From Cyclospora cayetanensis (lineage: Eukaryota; Apicomplexa; Conoidasida; Eucoccidiorida; Eimeriidae), in contig NW_020312141.1 of the NCBI RefSeq assembly GCF_002999335.1, positions 1-64,000 on the forward strand: 64,000 bases of DNA. Direction: 5' to 3'. The position numbers were made by a program, and so were the translations under genes. Below the pieces are notes generated by a model that was not told the DNA's origin, did no database searches, and saw only the letters and a list, made by a program, of their open reading frames with translations. Of the stretch, positions 25,620 through 39,749 are shown piece after piece (within the stretch, counting starts at the first letter, position 1; every line of letters begins with the position of its first letter).

Positions 25620-28600
25620 AGCGCTAAAGTACACGCCTATCTTCGCACATGTGCGTTGCGCTTGCATTCTACAATGCCATTTTCTTGCTTTTTACTCCGT
25701 GGAGGCTTTACATTGAGGTCAGCATCGGCCGGCATGCCAAGGCCGCCTTCAGGCAGATGGCAATGGCAACTGAACCATGGATTGGGACAAACGGTTAGGT
25801 TTCCGCACATTTGACCCATGCCCCACATGCTGCTACCGACGCCATTCCACAAAACGTCCTCACTCTTGAAACCGCGTAGCCTTCTACTCCAAGCTATTTC
25901 ACAGGGTTCCTAGACACCCTGCACCAACATGTCTCCATGAGTCAGTACATGTTTGCTGCTTCTAGACGGATGCTCGTGGGGTGTGCGTGTCTCGTGCAGC
26001 ATCAGCTTGTTCGAGAAAAAGAAACATCATGTACAAAAGCATCAACCCACCAGACGAAGCTAGTCACAACACTTTCAGACAGAATCACTCTCATGTGTTC
26101 CACAGATACGACTGTGGCTTCAGATGACCAAACGAGTTGGATACACAGTGTCACCAGGAACCTGCTTGAGCAGGAGACTAGCCGAATGTATTCATTTTCC
26201 GCAGGCGCTTCTGGACTGTGTGCTGTGTACACAAAGAGCAGTCCAACTCAGCTAGGTAATTGAAGTACCAATATTTACACTAGTACAGCAACAAGACACA
26301 CATGTCAATGTCAAATGCTTTAGACATGATGGGTGAAATAGTTTTCCTACAAAAGGGAAACAAATGGAAATCATGGTTGATTCTACAATGCCCTGTGCAC
26401 GCAACCTTCAGACGGTCGTCCGCTACAACTTGTATACAACGACAGCTAAGCTAAAGCATATCTGGCGACCTAAGCAAACCAGACAACGTCTCCTAGAGCG
26501 GCACCAGCTGCAACGCACCCTGACGTTTCCCAGTCCTGTGCACCCTGTGCAGTTTGCTCAACCTACACCAACAGCCAAACATTTTACGGTACAGCACAAT
26601 ATACCTGCACGCAGACATTTTCATCATCGCTAGTATGCATCATTTAACGAACAAAAATAGATGCCTAGATCGCTGAGCAAGATCAGCGTCACAGAGCTGC
26701 GGGGAGAAATTCCACATATCTATACACACATACCGATCCCCCAATGACTGTGACTGCGTGCTACCTAGCGTTCCTTGGCAAATAAGCCAACCACACCGTG
26801 GCGTCTGCACTCTCAACGTAAACGCATGCTTGCCCCCGGCGCACTGACTAGTGACGCTTTAATACGCTGCCAACTTAAGGATGACCAAGACCAGCACTAG
26901 AAATTGGTGGTTTTGACATGTATACAGTGGGGATATCTTGAAAGAAAGACAGGCACCGCAGGGTCATAGCGTGTCACCTCCTGCGTGCAGTGGGAAACCC
27001 AAAGCCTACATCCTGAGCTCGTCGTTACACTAGAACACCTACACCGCAACTACGCCTACGCACCATTCCCAATCATAGCACAATTCGACTTAATGGCTAT
27101 AGGCTACTTCACTCTCAGCTAACACGACCAGCAAATGTGATCTAGCAATTATTATATATGGCACCTTTTGTTCAAATCTATTTCATCCAAAATCCTTGCC
27201 TTCCTTGCGCAGTACACACTAGTAACCTGTCAACGCCGCACTGGCAGCTCTTCATCAACACAAACACGCAAAGACTGCAGAATGTGGGTGTTGCCCTGTC
27301 CTGCCCACATTCTGCAGTCTTTGCGTGTTTGTGTTAATGAAGAGCTTTTTCGCAATACCGATCCCTTTGCCCCTCACACAACATTAAATGCCTCAGGAAC
27401 AGATTAGGCCAAGACAAGGCCGTACCACGCTCTCTGCCATTACGCGTAGAAGCGCACATAACATTAAGCAGATATACCACGAACAGTGTAATGCCGCTGT
27501 TCTGCATATCTTGCCAAAGCACTATACTACTTGCTACGGCACCCTCTCACGTCCCTGTACAGTGGTTGATTGGAAAATCGTCATATATGCCCTCTAACAT
27601 CTGCGCTACACAAACATTCCCCAGATGCTTTTCCCAGGATGCGATGTTTGCTTGGTTTTTAGACAGTGCTCATAATACCGGCATCGCATAGAGACACAGC
27701 TATAAACGCCACGCGGCCTTCGGACATGTATACAAAGCAAAGGATGAAGCTACACAAATGCCGCAACCATTATTTCGTAGTACCTGCGCATGAACATCTA
27801 AACGGCTACACAACATCCGTTACCTGCAGCCAAACTCACTTTCTGAACATACGGAAATGGTGTGGTCTGCAACCAGCATACAATCCTTGCTCCTGACAGC
27901 GTGGGTGGTTGTGGGCTAGATCAATCGCAGTAAAAACCCACATGCAATTACACCACTAATGAGCTTGGTGCTCTACCAGTACCCTTCAACCTAATAGTAA
28001 GTTTAACCACAGTTACTCGCGCACCAATTTACTGCCGCTTGATTGCCTTGAAAGCACTCACAACAAGGCACTAAAGAACAATCACAGAGGAGCACCCTCC
28101 AACCCCACAATGAGGCCGACATGAGCGATTTTGAAGGCATAAACATAATTTGCAGAACCGATAGGTTCGTTTTATTGGAATATAGCTAGAGGCAGTAGAA
28201 CGAATAAGCCAGGGGGAAGAAGAATTGAGAATCATTACATTTTATAGTACGCACGATGCTGCAGTGCATACCTGACCATGAAGTGCAATCGCTACGAATC
28301 CAACCTGCAAATGGTGATTACCGAGCCTGAAACTAACGCGAGCCAGTAGGCACAACAAACCCTTTAACGAAGAAACTTTTACACATGTCATCTCGATCGA
28401 CCCCAAAGCATATCACTTGGAAGTGGCAAACGCAGCCTGTTGTTTTTTACGAAGCCACATGCTGTACAAATGTGTGCTCAATAGCTTGGACCAGTGGCTG
28501 CTAATTATATCAGGCACACCTCGAACTCGCAGGACTGCCACTAACATTCAGGCAGGCTGCAGTAGGATTATATGGCCAGCGTATTTTAGATCCGTTAGCG

Positions 28601-29209
28601 TCGATAAGGACGTAGGCCGTTGCCGTTGCCCTGCCCAGCCAGAGAATGCCTCAATGAGAAAACATACAATCTGAAGCAAGGCCAGTACCGCCCGCGCTGT
28701 AAGCCCTTCCTCAGCCAAGGATTCCAAGGGCTCAGCAATACAAGTCGCTAAGCAGCCTTTGCCAATTTTCCTCGCCCTCCACATTCCAAATACTCCAACC
28801 TGCGTACTATTGTGCAGCCGAAAGAATTCTTCCGAATGGCCATTTCCCCTCGCTGACCGACTTGACGAAAAAGCAAAGGGTGGCATGGACGTGGAGGGCA
28901 AGCATTGAGGCGTCCCTACACACAGTCCCAAATCAGCACCCCTGAATGTGGCCGTCGACAGAACATTCCCCTTGTGATTGTCAAGCGCACCTGCGGAAAG
29001 CTTCTGCGCTTCCCCGAAAGATTTGAGGATGCTATGAGAAACGGCAAACCACAGCAAGCGGACTACATCACGTACACTTTGTGCAAGCAACATGTGCACA
29101 CAAATCATGTCAATTAACACACATTACTGCATCACGCATGCCTGCTGCCTCTAGCGCTGCGCAAATCATTTTGCCACGCAAGCACCACACCCAATCACCG
29201 CATACCCAA
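25620..29209. repeat. Unit 5 core: variant (type II) B plus C
   Basis: The B start differs from units 1 to 4. After the TTCGCACATGTGCGTTGCGC segment it holds extra sequence (about 25,700-25,860, including a CCCATGCCCCAC block) shared with unit 7 and, in degraded form, with unit 9. The following landmarks are recognisable but more diverged. C begins near 27,860. The fold-back repeat at 27,246-27,346 lies inside its B block. Confidence 0.75.
27246..27346. repeat. Fold-back inverted repeat, 43-bp arms
   Basis: Left arm 27,246-27,288 and right arm 27,304-27,346 are reverse complements with one mismatch, around a 15-base spacer (TGTTGCCCTGTCCTG). In the other units this place reads on in direct orientation (GGGCAGGACAGGGCAACAACC). 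Here that segment appears reverse-complemented together with the upstream bases. This is the footprint of a strand switch during replication. The usual downstream sequence (TTCGCAATACCGATCCCTTT) resumes after it. Confidence 0.92.
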
Positions 29210-30299
29210 ACACAAACTTCTTTCTATTTGTTCCCACCAACTACGTAGTCCCCTCAAATAAACTTCATGTAGCGGTGCTCTAGCTTGACAATACAAAATC
29301 CAGCCAAAGCACGAATATATCACCGTCCTCCCCTTGTTCCGCTATGCTTTTGCTTTAGCGATAGACATTTCCTAACTGCGCAAGTAAAACCAACCTCGAG
29401 TGCATAGCATAGCCTACTTCTTTCCGTGCGGCTGCACTGAGCAATAGTGCTAACTATCACAGTGCAGTACAGAAGCTAGATGCTGTCACCAGCCTACGTA
29501 AATTAGCTGTAGGAGCAATTGCCGCCTGCAACCGACACACCTCTGGACGCAAAGTGCATACTTCCTGAGTCATGTAACGCTCAAACATTTACGGCCCTCT
29601 AATGACATTAGCATCGAAAGCTTGGCAGAACCTAGCCGACGTACACGTGCTACAACCACTCGTGTTTCTTGCGCCAACGCACGATAGGGTTCCATACACT
29701 CCAAACAAGTGACCTCCAAACACAAGCCATGGAACAAAACTGTGCACCTACTGAACCACCACTCTGCTTGGTCCCATTCCCACAAAAACATGTAAGAATC
29801 GGTATAGATATTGCTGCTCTGACCACATGCAAATCGACCGGATGACACTTGCACAGATTTCACGTGCAGGATCGACAGTTCTGACGACTGCTAGGGGATC
29901 TGGCCTGGCACTGTGAATTGGAAAGCATCTCCCGTATAGTGTTTTCCGCTGCACACACTATGCGCACCAAAGTAAGGAGTCCTACCGAAATAAGATAAAA
30001 CGCATTGGACTGCTCCGTATCTGCAGCGACACCCGAAAACACAAGCGCAGACACCTTTGGAACCGCTCAACACTGGCTGCACATCCGCTGCTTTGACCCA
30101 CCCACAGCAAACCCACATGCCATGCACAAACCCACTTGCTGGACCACACCAACGCAGCCGAGCATGGACCAGAGCGAGGTATGAGCACACACGTTGCATA
30201 CAATACAATAGCGAAACAGGAAAGAACTGCAGTCAATCCATGGTCATCAGCCTTTTCGGGCTAAGGATCCCGCTAAACTACATGCCTCCCTCCGCGCTC
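28613..30299. repeat. Recent duplication or conversion tract, copy 1
   Basis: By line-by-line comparison this 1,687-bp stretch is identical to 38,063-39,749, with no insertions or deletions (offset 9,450). It spans the end of C, the A' stub, one A monomer and the first bases of the next B. Matching continues with scattered substitutions to about 30,551. Weaker matching lies to the left (28,471-28,533). Confidence 0.93.
29210..30269. repeat. A' stub fused to one A monomer (unit 5)
   Basis: A' is cut short. Near 29,310 ('CACCGTCCTCCCCTTGTTCC') the sequence moves from A' directly into A at the homologous position. It then runs one monomer to the landmark near 30,236. The join is in phase, as expected for recombination between A' and A. 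Confidence 0.7.
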
Positions 30300-33200
30300 G
30301 TGCGTTTGTCTTGCAATCCAAGTCGCCGCTTCCTGCGTATTCGCTCTTTTGGGGGAGGGTACTGTGCGCTCAGCATTTGATTGCATGATTATGCTACTTC
30401 CAAGCTGCTTCTCACCATGCACTGAAGCGTCATACCTGTGCGCTTGCTTGTTGCTCGTAAACGAAGGCACATGGGGTCTGCATGTGCTGTGTACTTTCGG
30501 CATTCCCACAGAGAGTAAATATCTAGTGCATAAGCATCACTCAAGCAGCAGCAGATAATCACAACAGTACTTCACATCCAGTCTCTAACCTCTTTCAAGA
30601 AGAATTTATGGCTTCAGTTTATTACCGAAGGCATTGCCAACAAAACGTCATCAGAAAGCATATGAGCAATAGACGAGGCGAGGGGTCCTCGTTTCCTGCA
30701 AGAGCTTCCTGACGGCCTTTATATGCTCTGCATGGAATTTACCTGACAAGTGAATGGTAGCTGAGCTACAAAATTGAATACCAGAAGTGCGAGCAAACCA
30801 AGAAAGGTAAAGGCCCAAGCAATCGTTATCTTTGCACAGCAAACTAATATCATCTAAACATCACACGACCACGATTCCATGTCGCACACAAACGCAACCA
30901 CAGCCCCTGCATGTTGATAACTCGAAGCTGCGCACTACCGCTTTTCAAAAAGCCGCCCGTTCACCCATCGTCACGCACTGCCTTCGCCCCATGTTGCCAG
31001 CAACCTGCAACACCTGCGAGAGTGGCAGTCACATTTACACCTGGCACCGATCTGAGAACTTTGACATACTCTGCGACACTGAATCCAAACACTGCATACA
31101 CCAAGGAGGCTTCGAAGTAAATGTTGTGCATGAGGTAGTCAGTGTGCCAGGGTGAAGTGGCTACAGTCCGCAGTAGTGCCTCCCGAGCCTACATCCAACC
31201 TATTCAATGTGTAGTAGAATTCATTGGGTCAGTGCACACCCGATGCCGTACCAGCTATCAAGCAACGCCATAGAAATGTACTCCAATATGTCCCATTCAT
31301 TTTCGTCTGAAGGAAGAGCAAATGGATATCGTGGTTCACACTACACTGCCCAGTGCAAGCAGGCTTTCGAGGGCCGTCCACTACACATCTTGTACAAAGA
31401 CAGCTAAGCCAAGATTGCTGGCAACCTCGGTATACATGAAGACGTCTTCTAGAGCAAAACCAGTTGTAACACACTTTGAGCCTATTTGCAGACTGTGCAA
31501 CTCATGCAGTCTGCTCACCATACATCTATAGCCAAACCTTCAAGGCCTTAGTACAAAGTAAATGCAAGCAGACACTCTTCTCATCGTCACCTGCCTAAAC
31601 CATTTAACAAACGAAAACATACGCGAAGAGCACTGAGTGCTCTCAAAGCATGCTGCTGCGTAGAGGCATTGGCTTGCACGTAAAAATTCCGCATATCCAA
31701 CTCCTTACCAGCATACCGTTCCCCAATTCACTGTGCATGGTTGCTACCTAGCGTTCCTTGGCAAATAGGCTTTCCAAACCATTGCTCTTGCACTTGCAAT
31801 ACGAACAGCGAACGCACGCTTCCATCTGGCGCTTTGACTAGTGACGCTTCAATACGCTAACCTGCGGACCACCAAAGCCAGATGTCAGAATTGGTGGCTG
31901 CCGCATGGAAACAGAAGATATCTCTTGAGTGGATAGCAGGCGCTGCACGGTTACAGCGTGTTACCTCCTGCACACACTTGCCAACCAAAACTTACATTCT
32001 GAAGTCACGAATACAATAGAATAGTTATGCAGCAAATAATCCTATGCGGCAAACTCACCATAGAAGAGCCCCACCGAAAGGCTGGAGGCTTCACTGTCAG
32101 CGAACACATCGACCACATTCAGACCAATCAGTATAATGCTTGGCTGTTTCTGCTGGAACAATTAGTTGAAATGCTAGCCTTCCTCACGCAGTACACACTA
32201 GTAGTATGTTGATTCCGCGTCTGCATGCCTTTACTTAAATGAACACGCAACAGATGCAGATTGTCGGCAGGACAGGGCAATAACCACAAGCAAATGCGCA
32301 ACACAGTGTATGCAAAGGTCCACCGCAACACCATTCCCTTGGGTCATTCGTACAGCACGAAAAACAGTTGGAAGAGTTTGGATTGAAGCAAGGTGTTACC
32401 AAGCTGTCTGCCGATACATGTGGAGCCGTTAACAGAGCAGTACGCAAATGTCTCACCAACAGCCCCGTGCTGCTGATGTGCAGATCTTGCCAAAGCACTA
32501 GACCACTTGTTCTTACACTCCCCACATCCCTCTTTACTCGGCACTCGGGAAAGCGCCCTGTTTGCCTTGTACCATATTCGATAGTCAAACACTTTCCTGA
32601 TTTCTTCACTAGTATGAGGCGCGTGCCCCATGTCCCGAAGCCACCTGCAATACCTACGGCACATACAAACACTGCTACAGACGCCACACGGCTTTCAAAC
32701 GACCCCACCAGGCAAAGGCTAAAGCCCTGCTGATGGTGCAACCATTGCCTCTTAGTGGTTGCGCGCAAACACCTAAAACGAAGAGCAGCGGCCACAAACT
32801 GAGGCCAGAATCAGTTTTTGTATGACACATGCTGTGCCCTGCAACTAGCATACCCGTTTCCCTCCTCAATCCCTGCACACATGTGGCATAGTACAATCTC
32901 AGTAAAAACCACACGCAATTCCACCGCTCAACAGCTTGATGCATTATCAAATACCGTTCAACCTGCTAGCAGACAACCGCACCAACCCGTTCACTAATGC
33001 ACTACTGCTCTATTGCCCAACAAACACTCACAGCACGGTAAAATAACACAGGAGAGCAGCATGGACCCTACATAGCCCTTCGTCTCAGGTATGTACATCG
33101 GCGCCAACCTATTTTACCGAAGCTTCAAACGTCTACTTTTAAAATCCATACAGACTCAGCGGCGCGACTGATTCGGTCGACGGCGAAGTGAGAACCACCA

Positions 33201-34139
33201 CATTCGTAGGGCGCACCACGATGCAGTGCGTTCTTGCCCGTAGGGGTGCACTCTCTACTACTTCGACCTGCCACTCGCAATAACCAAGGATGAATCCAAA
33301 GCATCTCACTAGCCACACAAGCTAGTTAGCACAGGACCTGTTGCACACGTCATTAAGATTGACCCCCAAAGCATACTACTTGCGAAAATTGGCAAGTGCA
33401 TCGTCGCGTTTGCACAGGAACGCGCGGTTACATGCGTACTCAATAGCCCGCACTAGTTGCTGCTTACCATATACCGCACAGTTAGACGCTCGGAGAAATT
33501 CTATATCAAGCCAGGCTGCAGTAGGCGGATGTGCCAAAAACATCAGCCCTCCTTAACATGGCTAGCAATTGTGCTTGTGCATTCAACTTTATCCAGTTAG
33601 ACGACGGTCCAATGAATCAACATACGAGCTAAAAAACAGCCAGCACAAATCTTGCAGTAGCCATTTCCTCTTCTCACAGGGCAGAACTCGATTCACCAGC
33701 TTCCTTGGCTTCCATTCGGAATGGCTTCACCACCCAGCAAGCGTAACCCTGGGGAATTCATTCTGAATCACCCCTGCAGCCCTCTTACCGACCTCACAAA
33801 CATGCAAACAAAATGGGCATAGCAGACAAGCTTTCGAGGCTACCCGCCCACACTGTGCTACACAGCCACACCTGACTAGGGTTTCCCACATATCGATTCT
33901 CATACAGTTCCCATCTGCTACAACTGCTGCTCAAAAATTTGCGCTGCCCTGAGCGATATACAGGCACCATTGGGTGCTACGCTCCACACCACTCGGACTA
34001 CAACATGTACATTTTGTGGTAGCATGCTACACAAAAATCAGGTCAACTCACAGCTATTCGTGCATACCGCATGCCTCCTGCCTCTAGCCTTGCGCATAGC
34101 CTTCTGCCACAAACGTAGCACACCCTATTAGGCTGGACC
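30270..34139. repeat. Unit 6 core: B plus C blocks
   Basis: Its first about 280 bp belong to the recent duplication and match the start of unit 8. The B landmarks follow (CGTCATCAGAAAGC near 30,647; CTACCTAGCGTTCCTTGGCAAATAGG-type block near 31,745; GGCAGGACAGGGCAATAACC near 32,267). C starts near 32,815. The TATA-like motif is not preserved at 33,061-33,080. Confidence 0.78.
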
Positions 34140-34730
34140 CATGTTAACGCTGCCCCAACATTATCCCCGTCCACGACTTGCCCGGCTGCAATAAACTTTA
34201 TCTAGCGGTGCAACATTTTGCCGATACAATTTCCAACCACAGCACGAATTCTGATCGCTGCTCACCTTGTCATCCTCGACGGCTGCTGCCACAATGGGTC
34301 ATTCAAAAGCACACATTTAAACACGCCCCAGATGCTGTGAACTGCATAGTTTTATTAGTACGGCTGCACCATGCAACAGGCTACCGATCACAGTGCGGCA
34401 GAGAAGCTAGGTGCTACCGTCAGCCTATGCGTGTTTGTTGCAGGGACAGGCACTAACCACACTGGACGGAAAGACGTTTCCTTGTGATATCATACTAGCT
34501 TTTTGTTACGCAAAGTGCGTCAGATGGCACAAATCCAAAACCCTGCCTTCACCGCCATACGCACAGATGCACAGTACACAGAAAAAGAATATGGGGCGCC
34601 AAATACGAAAGTCAGCTTTCCAACCCGTTGCACTCTCCTTTTTGTTATCCAGATACAAAAACAAACATAATCTGCCGAAAATAACTCGCAATATCCTAAA
34701 GCCAAAGCCGAAACAAAACCCTGCCTACCG
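34140..34730. repeat. A' monomer (unit 6)
   Basis: Full-length A' with CAATGGGTCATTC near 34,292 and CAGTGCGGCAGAGAAGCTAG near 34,391. It enters A near 34,730. Confidence 0.7.
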
Positions 34731-35224
34731 CAAAACCACTCAGCTTGGCACCATACTCAAACATCTGGTCAGAGGATAGGCACTGCTGTTATGGATCTGA
34801 GCACATGCAATAAGACACGACAACACCTACACATATTTATGCGCAGAAATTGAAGTGTCACCAGCTTCCTGAGGATCCGCCAACTGAATAACACCTCCCG
34901 GTTCGTGCCTTCTACTGAACAGCCTAAACGCACCTAAGACAGGAAAGTCCTACTGGAGTCGGCGAAAACGCATTGACGGCTGCGTGCCTCAACTCTCACC
35001 CAAAAACAAACCTCTGGCACCAGTGGTACCAAACAACACCGAGTACACATTGGCTGTTTCTGCTCACCCACACCAAAACCGCATTAGCCTTGCACAACCC
35101 ACTAGCTGGACCTCATCAACGCATCCACGCACAGCAAAGTCGCCACCTTAGCGCACAGGTTGCGTTAAATACACCAGCAATTCACAAAGGAACTACGGCT
35201 ACTCCACGGTGCTCAAGCTTCTCT
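34731..35224. repeat. Half A monomer (unit 6)
   Basis: About 0.55 of a monomer, ending at the phase landmark near 35,207 and the fixed B junction. It matches unit 4 in length. Confidence 0.75.
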
Positions 35225-38200
35225 GACCATAGCGCTAAATTACATGCCTATCTTCGCACATGTGCGTTGCGCTTGCATTCTACAATGCCATTTCATTACG
35301 GTTTATTGTGTGAAGGCGTTTCCTTGAGGTCGGTATTTGTTGGCATGCCTAGGCCACCTCTAGGCTGATGACCATGGCAACCGAACCTCCGAGAGTGAAA
35401 AATACTCAAGTTTCCACACATTCGACCCATGCCCCGCTCGCTGCTTATAACGCCATTCCACAAAGCGTCCCTCACTCTTTAAACCCGACTGGCCTCTAGT
35501 CCGAACTAATCCACGGGGCTCGTAGCCATCCCGCACCAACGCGTCATCATGAGTCTGTGTACGCTTGCTGCTTCTAGACAGATGCTCGTGGGGTGTGCGT
35601 GTTCCGTACAGTTTCACCTTGCCCAAGAAAATGAAACATCTAGTGCAAAAGCACCATCCAATCAAAGGCAGATAATCACAGCTTTATTTAACACTAGCAC
35701 TTTCACGTGCTCCACACATGCAGGCTCTAGCATATGACCAAACGCATTGTAAACAAAATGCCACCAGGAACCGGCTTACGCAAGAGCCTAGCCGAATGCA
35801 TTCATTCCCCGCGGGCGCTTCTGAACTGGTACACTACGAGCACGCTAACTCAGGTTGCCGATTGGAATACCAATAGTCATTACACTAGCAGACCAACACT
35901 ACACACCTGCCAACGTAAAATAGTCCGCATATTATGGGTGGCACTACTTTCAACTAGGGATTAGCGAATGAATATCACAGTTTATTCTTGACTGCCGGGT
36001 GCACGCCGGCTTTCGACAACCGTCCGCTACACATCGTGTTCACATACAGCAAAGCCAAAACACAGCTGGCAACCTTGATGAACCTGAATACGTCGAATTC
36101 GCTTCGCAGAGCTGCCCCAGCTGTAACACACGTTGAGTGCATTTGCAGGCTGTACAACTTTTGCAGTCTGCTCACCCCACATCTACAGCCAAACACTTAA
36201 CGAGTCACCAAAAAATGAATGCAAGCAGACATTTTTTCTCATCGGCACCAGCCTTAACCATCTGACAAACAAAAACATATGCGTAGACCGCTGACTGCTC
36301 TTAAAGTATGCTTCTGCGTAAAGTCACAGACCTGCAGGTACGAATTCCGCTCATCTAACTCCTTACCTACATACCATTACCCTATTAATTTTGCTTGCTT
36401 GCTACCTAGCACTTCTTGGCAAACAGGGCAACCAAACCATGGCATTGGCACTCGCAAAACGGACATTGAAGGCATGCTTTCATCTGGTGCATTGACTAGT
36501 GACGCTCTAACACGTTGCTAACCTAGGGACCACCAAAACCAGCACTCTAAATTGGTGGTTGCCGCATATATACTGTATGAATTTCTCGAAAGAAAAACGG
36601 TCACCGCCGGGTCATAGTGTATGACCTCTTGCATACACTTGCCACCCCAGAGCCTACATCCTGAGCTCGCGGATACACTAGAACAGCTACGCCGCAACTA
36701 CTCCAACCCCGTAAACCTAAGCATAGTACAGCTTCACGGAGAAGCCAGAGGCTACTTTCCTGCCAGCTGACACGCCCAGCGATTGCGTTCCATCCAGCAT
36801 TATATAGGGTACCTGTTCAAACATATTTAATCCAAATTCAAGCCTTCCTCACGCAGTCCACTCTACTAATATGTCAATGCCGCGCAGGCAGCTTTTGATT
36901 TACACAAATACGGAGCGAACACAGAACGTGGGCAGGACAGGGCAACAACCACAATCAAAAGTGGACGACGTTGTCTAAAAGCTTCTTCGCAACACCGATC
37001 CCTTATGCTGCTCACACAGCACTGCAAGCAGATGCAACATATAGCATTAACACAAGGTCGTCACACGCTGCCTGCCGATACACGTGGAAACACACACTGC
37101 ACTTCGCACATGTAACATGAACAGTGAAATGCTGGGATCGCATCCAGAAACAGCTACAAACACCATGTAACCTTCAAACATCCATACAAGGCAAAAGCTG
37201 AAGCTACACTAATGTTGCAACTATTCTCACATAAGAGCTGCGCACGAACACCCAAATCGAAAAACATCTTTCACCTGTAGCCAAACCCACTTTCTGAGAA
37301 CATGGTAAATGGCGTGGTCTGCAACCAGCATACCATCCTTGCTCCCCACACCGTACATAGCTGTGGGCTGGTTTAATTGCAGTAAAGTCCACACGCAATT
37401 ACCCCACTACAGAGCCTGGTGCTCTACCAGTACCCTTTAACATAGTAGTAGATAATAACACAAACCCGCCTACTAATGCACTGCTGCTCTATTGCCCCAA
37501 AACCACTCACGACACGGCACTAAACAAAAGATCAGGAACCCCATCCACCATACAATGTCGCTGGCTTGAGTAATTCCCGCAGGCATCAACATAGTTTGCG
37601 AAATCGGCAAATGTTTTCTTGTAGAATCCAGCTAGAGCCAGCAGCACAATCAACTAGGCAAACGGCAAGAAAACGTCAGACCGACCACATGCATAGGACG
37701 TACGAAGATGTAGTGCGTTCCTGCTAATAGGCTCCACTGCCTAAGTCTTCAACCCGCAGCTCGTGATAGCCCAAGTTGAATACTCCGCAAGTCAGTAGGC
37801 ACGACATGCCATCTAACAGAAACTTTTGCACATGTCATCTCGATCGATCCCTAAGCATTCTACTTCAGCAAATTGGTAAGCGCAGCCTGTTGTTTCTTGC
37901 AAAGTCTCGCGCGGTACAAATGTGTGCTCAATAGCTTGGACCAGTGGCTGCTAATCATATCAGGCACACCTCGAACACGCAATACCGCTAGCAGCATTCA
38001 GGCAGGCTGCAGCAGGCCTATGTAACTAACACATTTCAGCCCCGCCAGAAGCAACGAGGACGCAGGCCGTTGCCGTTGCCCTGCCCAGCCAGAGAATGCC
38101 TCAATGAGAAAACATACAATCTGAAGCAAGGCCAGTACCGCCCGCGCTGTAAGCCCTTCCTCAGCCAAGGATTCCAAGGGCTCAGCAATACAAGTCGCTA

Positions 38201-38659
38201 AGCAGCCTTTGCCAATTTTCCTCGCCCTCCACATTCCAAATACTCCAACCTGCGTACTATTGTGCAGCCGAAAGAATTCTTCCGAATGGCCATTTCCCCT
38301 CGCTGACCGACTTGACGAAAAAGCAAAGGGTGGCATGGACGTGGAGGGCAAGCATTGAGGCGTCCCTACACACAGTCCCAAATCAGCACCCCTGAATGTG
38401 GCCGTCGACAGAACATTCCCCTTGTGATTGTCAAGCGCACCTGCGGAAAGCTTCTGCGCTTCCCCGAAAGATTTGAGGATGCTATGAGAAACGGCAAACC
38501 ACAGCAAGCGGACTACATCACGTACACTTTGTGCAAGCAACATGTGCACACAAATCATGTCAATTAACACACATTACTGCATCACGCATGCCTGCTGCCT
38601 CTAGCGCTGCGCAAATCATTTTGCCACGCAAGCACCACACCCAATCACCGCATACCCAA
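35225..38659. repeat. Unit 7 core: variant (type II) B plus C
   Basis: The B start is type II like unit 5, with the CCCATGCCCCGCTCGCTGC block near 35,428. C begins near 37,310. From 38,063 it is identical to unit 5. Upstream of that point the two units differ by many substitutions and length changes. Confidence 0.75.
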
Positions 38660-39749
38660 ACACAAACTTCTTTCTATTTGTTCCCACCAACTACGTAGTC
38701 CCCTCAAATAAACTTCATGTAGCGGTGCTCTAGCTTGACAATACAAAATCCAGCCAAAGCACGAATATATCACCGTCCTCCCCTTGTTCCGCTATGCTTT
38801 TGCTTTAGCGATAGACATTTCCTAACTGCGCAAGTAAAACCAACCTCGAGTGCATAGCATAGCCTACTTCTTTCCGTGCGGCTGCACTGAGCAATAGTGC
38901 TAACTATCACAGTGCAGTACAGAAGCTAGATGCTGTCACCAGCCTACGTAAATTAGCTGTAGGAGCAATTGCCGCCTGCAACCGACACACCTCTGGACGC
39001 AAAGTGCATACTTCCTGAGTCATGTAACGCTCAAACATTTACGGCCCTCTAATGACATTAGCATCGAAAGCTTGGCAGAACCTAGCCGACGTACACGTGC
39101 TACAACCACTCGTGTTTCTTGCGCCAACGCACGATAGGGTTCCATACACTCCAAACAAGTGACCTCCAAACACAAGCCATGGAACAAAACTGTGCACCTA
39201 CTGAACCACCACTCTGCTTGGTCCCATTCCCACAAAAACATGTAAGAATCGGTATAGATATTGCTGCTCTGACCACATGCAAATCGACCGGATGACACTT
39301 GCACAGATTTCACGTGCAGGATCGACAGTTCTGACGACTGCTAGGGGATCTGGCCTGGCACTGTGAATTGGAAAGCATCTCCCGTATAGTGTTTTCCGCT
39401 GCACACACTATGCGCACCAAAGTAAGGAGTCCTACCGAAATAAGATAAAACGCATTGGACTGCTCCGTATCTGCAGCGACACCCGAAAACACAAGCGCAG
39501 ACACCTTTGGAACCGCTCAACACTGGCTGCACATCCGCTGCTTTGACCCACCCACAGCAAACCCACATGCCATGCACAAACCCACTTGCTGGACCACACC
39601 AACGCAGCCGAGCATGGACCAGAGCGAGGTATGAGCACACACGTTGCATACAATACAATAGCGAAACAGGAAAGAACTGCAGTCAATCCATGGTCATCAG
39701 CCTTTTCGGGCTAAGGATCCCGCTAAACTACATGCCTCCCTCCGCGCTC
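38063..39749. repeat. Recent duplication or conversion tract, copy 2
   Basis: Identical to 28,613-30,299. Sequence similarity drops abruptly upstream (a difference at 38,062, then many). Downstream, substitutions appear from 39,750 and matching ends near 40,001. The sharp left edge and graded right edge suggest a conversion tract or a breakpoint. Confidence 0.93.
38660..39719. repeat. A' stub fused to one A monomer (unit 7)
   Basis: Same A'-to-A fusion as in unit 5 (join near 38,760), being part of the identical tract. Confidence 0.7.

Noticed and set aside
28548..29120. 190-codon minus-strand frame, also present at 37,998-38,570
   Set aside because: It recurs only because both copies lie in the recent identical tract; other units do not keep the frame and the ends differ where identity stops.
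29570..30208. Several 60-105-codon minus frames repeated 9,450 bp later
   Set aside because: Same explanation: duplicated satellite DNA, with overlapping frames and no protein features.
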